This document shows positions 62,461 to 64,000 of a stretch of DNA of 64,000 bases, piece by piece. The notes below the pieces were generated by a model, which had not been told where the DNA came from, did no database searches, and worked only from the letters and a program-made list of their open reading frames with translations. This DNA is from Candidatus Gastranaerophilales bacterium (GTDB lineage Bacteria > Cyanobacteriota > Vampirovibrionia > Gastranaerophilales > Gastranaerophilaceae), in contig CALUTF010000002.1 in the NCBI GenBank assembly GCA_944323595.1, positions 1-64,000 of the forward strand, read 5' to 3'. Made by a program: the position numbers and the translations under genes. Positions within the stretch are counted from its first letter, which is position 1. The number at the start of each line of letters is the position of its first letter.

Positions 62461-63246
62461 CTAGACAGATTTTTTATTCAGAAGAAAATAAAAAATCGCA
62501 GCAAAAAGCATTAAGACGACAGAAACAATTTGAGCTATATGCATAGACCCGAAATCAAGCGCGCTGTCAATTCTTATAGCCTCGACAAAAATCCGTACAA
62601 AGGAATATAAAAACAAATAACAACAAGCCGTAACTCCCGGAGAAGTATGTTTTTTACGAAGAATAACCAGAAGAATAATAAAAATTATAAAATCCAGTAT
62701 ACTTTCATATAAAAATGTAGGATGGAAATATTCATACTGGATAAATGCATCCGGACGCTGATTAAGAGGTATATAAAGCGCCCACGGCAAATTTGTAGGA
62801 AGCCCGAAAGCCTCAGAATTAAAGAAATTACCCCATCGTCCGATAGATTGCCCGATTGCCGCACCACAGGCAAATACATCAAAGAGTTTCCAGAAATCAA
62901 TTTTTTTTCTGTACGCAGTGTACAAAATAGCGCAAATGCCGATAAATATCATTCCATGAACGGAGAGTCCGCCCTGTCTTATATTAAAAATTTGCAGCGG
63001 GAATTGAATATAATAATCCAGATTAACCAGACAATAATATAAGCGTGCCCCTATAATACCTGAAAAAATTATAAAAGGTGAATAATCTATGACAACATCT
63101 GCCTTATCTGCAGAATAAAATTTCCTGAAAAGTGTATAAGCCGTGACACACCCGATAAGCACAGCAAAAGCCATGATAATCCCGTAGTAATAAACAGGCA
63201 AAGAAAAAATTCTAAACGCAACTTCACCCGGTGAGGTAAATATCAC
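62461..63246 (-). CDS. lgt: Prolipoprotein diacylglyceryl transferase
   Basis: 261 aa membrane enzyme that attaches diacylglycerol to the lipobox cysteine. HGMIF and the signature GRWGNFFNSEAFG (about 137-149) are intact. GTG start overlaps the stop of the upstream TPR lipoprotein gene (GTGA), so both are coupled. Confidence 0.96.
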   Translation of the reverse strand: MIFTSPGEVAFRIFSLPVYYYGIIMAFAVLIGCVTAYTLFRKFYSADKADVVIDYSPFIIFSGIIGARLYYCLVNLDYYIQFPLQIFNIRQGGLSVHGMIFIGICAILYTAYRKKIDFWKLFDVFACGAAIGQSIGRWGNFFNSEAFGLPTNLPWALYIPLNQRPDAFIQYEYFHPTFLYESILDFIIFIILLVILRKKHTSPGVTACCYLFLYSFVRIFVEAIRIDSALDFGSMHIAQIVSVVLMLFAAIFYFLLNKKSV

Positions 63247-63878
63247 TGCTGTTGTTCCTCTTGAACAGGAGCGGCATCAGCAGGCTGTCCGGACAATTTA
63301 AACTCAAGCGCCTTAACTTTGCTATTAACCTCTTCTACATCCTGCGGATTTTCTGCGGTTTCAAGATACTTATTATAATTAGCAACAGCATCAGTAAGCA
63401 GTTCATTAACAGCATTTTGCGCTGCAGGAGAAAGAGTTTTAACATCTGAAATATTTTCCTCTTCTGCAGCAACCGGCTCAAGTTCATCCTCCTGAGCTGG
63501 TTTAACAAACTGACCGTCAGCATTAACTTCAACTTCATCTGCATTAATAGCCGTTACAAGGCTTTCTTCTGCCACCGCAAGAGAATAATAACCGTCAGCA
63601 AAATCCGGCTTTAACTCAATAGCCTTTTTAAAAGCAGAAATAGCATTTACGTAATCTTCCGCATTAGTATAAGCTACAGCAAGATTATAATGAGATTCAA
63701 ACACACTGTCATCCAAATCAATACTGGACTTCAAACGCTCAATGGCGCCCTGATAATCCCCCTGCTCCATATAAGCCTTAGCCTTATTGTTAAGTTCCTG
63801 AACAGCAAAATTGTTAATACAAGCAGTAGAAAATACAGAAATAGACAGTATACTGACAAGTAATAGCGCTTTCTTCAT
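63243..63878 (-). CDS. TPR-repeat lipoprotein
   Basis: 211 aa. N-terminal KKALLLVSILSISVFSTAC is a signal peptide with a near-lipobox (STAC). Two TPR repeats follow (AKAYMEQGDYQGAIERLKSS, AYTNAEDYVNAISAFKKAIE), an acidic spacer, and a helical C-terminus ending in Glu/Gln. Overlaps lgt by four bases, the enzyme needed to lipidate it, which supports lipoprotein status despite the weak lipobox. Confidence 0.82.
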   Translation of the reverse strand: MKKALLLVSILSISVFSTACINNFAVQELNNKAKAYMEQGDYQGAIERLKSSIDLDDSVFESHYNLAVAYTNAEDYVNAISAFKKAIELKPDFADGYYSLAVAEESLVTAINADEVEVNADGQFVKPAQEDELEPVAAEEENISDVKTLSPAAQNAVNELLTDAVANYNKYLETAENPQDVEEVNSKVKALEFKLSGQPADAAPVQEEQQQ

Positions 63879-63992
63879 ATAATCTCAACCCTCTTTATAA
63901 AAAGTAATGTTAAGTGAATTATAAAATAAGCAAAAAAAATATGCAAATTTTTAAAATTTAAGTTACAATAGAATACAAAGGAGTAAAAATCC

Positions 63993-64000
63993 ATGTCTAA
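63993..64000 (+). CDS. Start of next gene (partial)
   Basis: ATG at 63993 with AAAGGAG nine bases upstream; only two codons and two bases lie in the window. Confidence 0.55.

Noticed and set aside
1-64000. CRISPR arrays, prophage or insertion sequences
   Set aside because: No regularly spaced repeats, integrases or transposases were seen; the only tandem repeat is the two-copy element at 33253-33470.

Overview
The window looks like a chromosomal segment of a low-GC, non-photosynthetic relative of Cyanobacteria, most likely a gut Vampirovibrionia (Melainabacteria), order Gastranaerophilales. This is an inference. It rests on a RecG with a long cyanobacterial-style N-terminal extension, a Ski2-like helicase and a Tic20-like membrane protein of types common in Cyanobacteria, SLH-domain surface protein plus CsaB, AT-rich composition, and many lineage-type proteins of unknown function. 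No phage, insertion sequence or CRISPR array was seen.

Layout. 1-7 kb: a secreted AMIN-like protein, an SPFH/prohibitin protein, UDP-GlcNAc 2-epimerase, a glutaredoxin, a hybrid-cluster-protein-like gene that has lost its metal ligands, and a two-gene rpsL-rpsG operon. 7-20 kb: leuD, a phosphoglycerate-mutase-fold protein without its catalytic histidine, a B12/radical SAM protein, an AI-2E-type permease, ferredoxin, homoserine kinase, a MnmC-like methyltransferase coupled to an FAD oxidoreductase, a CoA-disulfide-reductase-like flavoprotein and an orphan sugar ABC permease. 20-33 kb: phosphohexomutase, a paralogous pair of unknown proteins, rpsE-rpmD-rplO-secY, a PilZ protein, a short PLP decarboxylase-like protein, a large coiled-coil protein, a GT-C-like membrane protein and a patatin. 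33-47 kb: tRNA-Leu preceded by a tandem structured repeat, csaB, KDG kinase and KDPG aldolase, a CHASE2 adenylate cyclase, recG, a glycine-rich protein, rpiB, rsfS, TPR and Tic20-like proteins, and a phosphodiester glycosidase. 47-64 kb: Ski2-like helicase, serS, an isocitrate/isopropylmalate dehydrogenase, two glycine-zipper proteins, a uridine-kinase-like protein, a Cys-rich secreted protein, an SLH protein, pyk, an Fsr-type MFS transporter, lgt and a TPR lipoprotein.

The most interesting signal is a shared promoter architecture. Four unlinked genes for unusual Gly/Met/Gln-rich or glycine-zipper proteins (12663, 40726, 53109, 54152), plus one apparent small-RNA gene (about 60698-60551, minus strand), carry GCAATT (GAAATT at the RNA), exactly 15 bases, then ACTTTATATA. 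A 9-bp palindrome, TTGTAACAA or a variant, lies 13, 23, 24 or 34 bases upstream of the first box, that is, at about one-helical-turn intervals. A possible variant precedes 18982. This looks like a regulon read by an alternative sigma factor or strong activator, controlling a set of self-associating or membrane-inserting proteins and an RNA whose C/U-rich segment could mask ribosome-binding sites. I do not know this system from the literature.

Other points: two enzyme folds seem catalytically dead (3230, 7633), several genes look leaderless, a small gene at 52718-52966 is interrupted by TAA, and an approximately 108-bp element with compensatory base changes is duplicated just upstream of tRNA-Leu.
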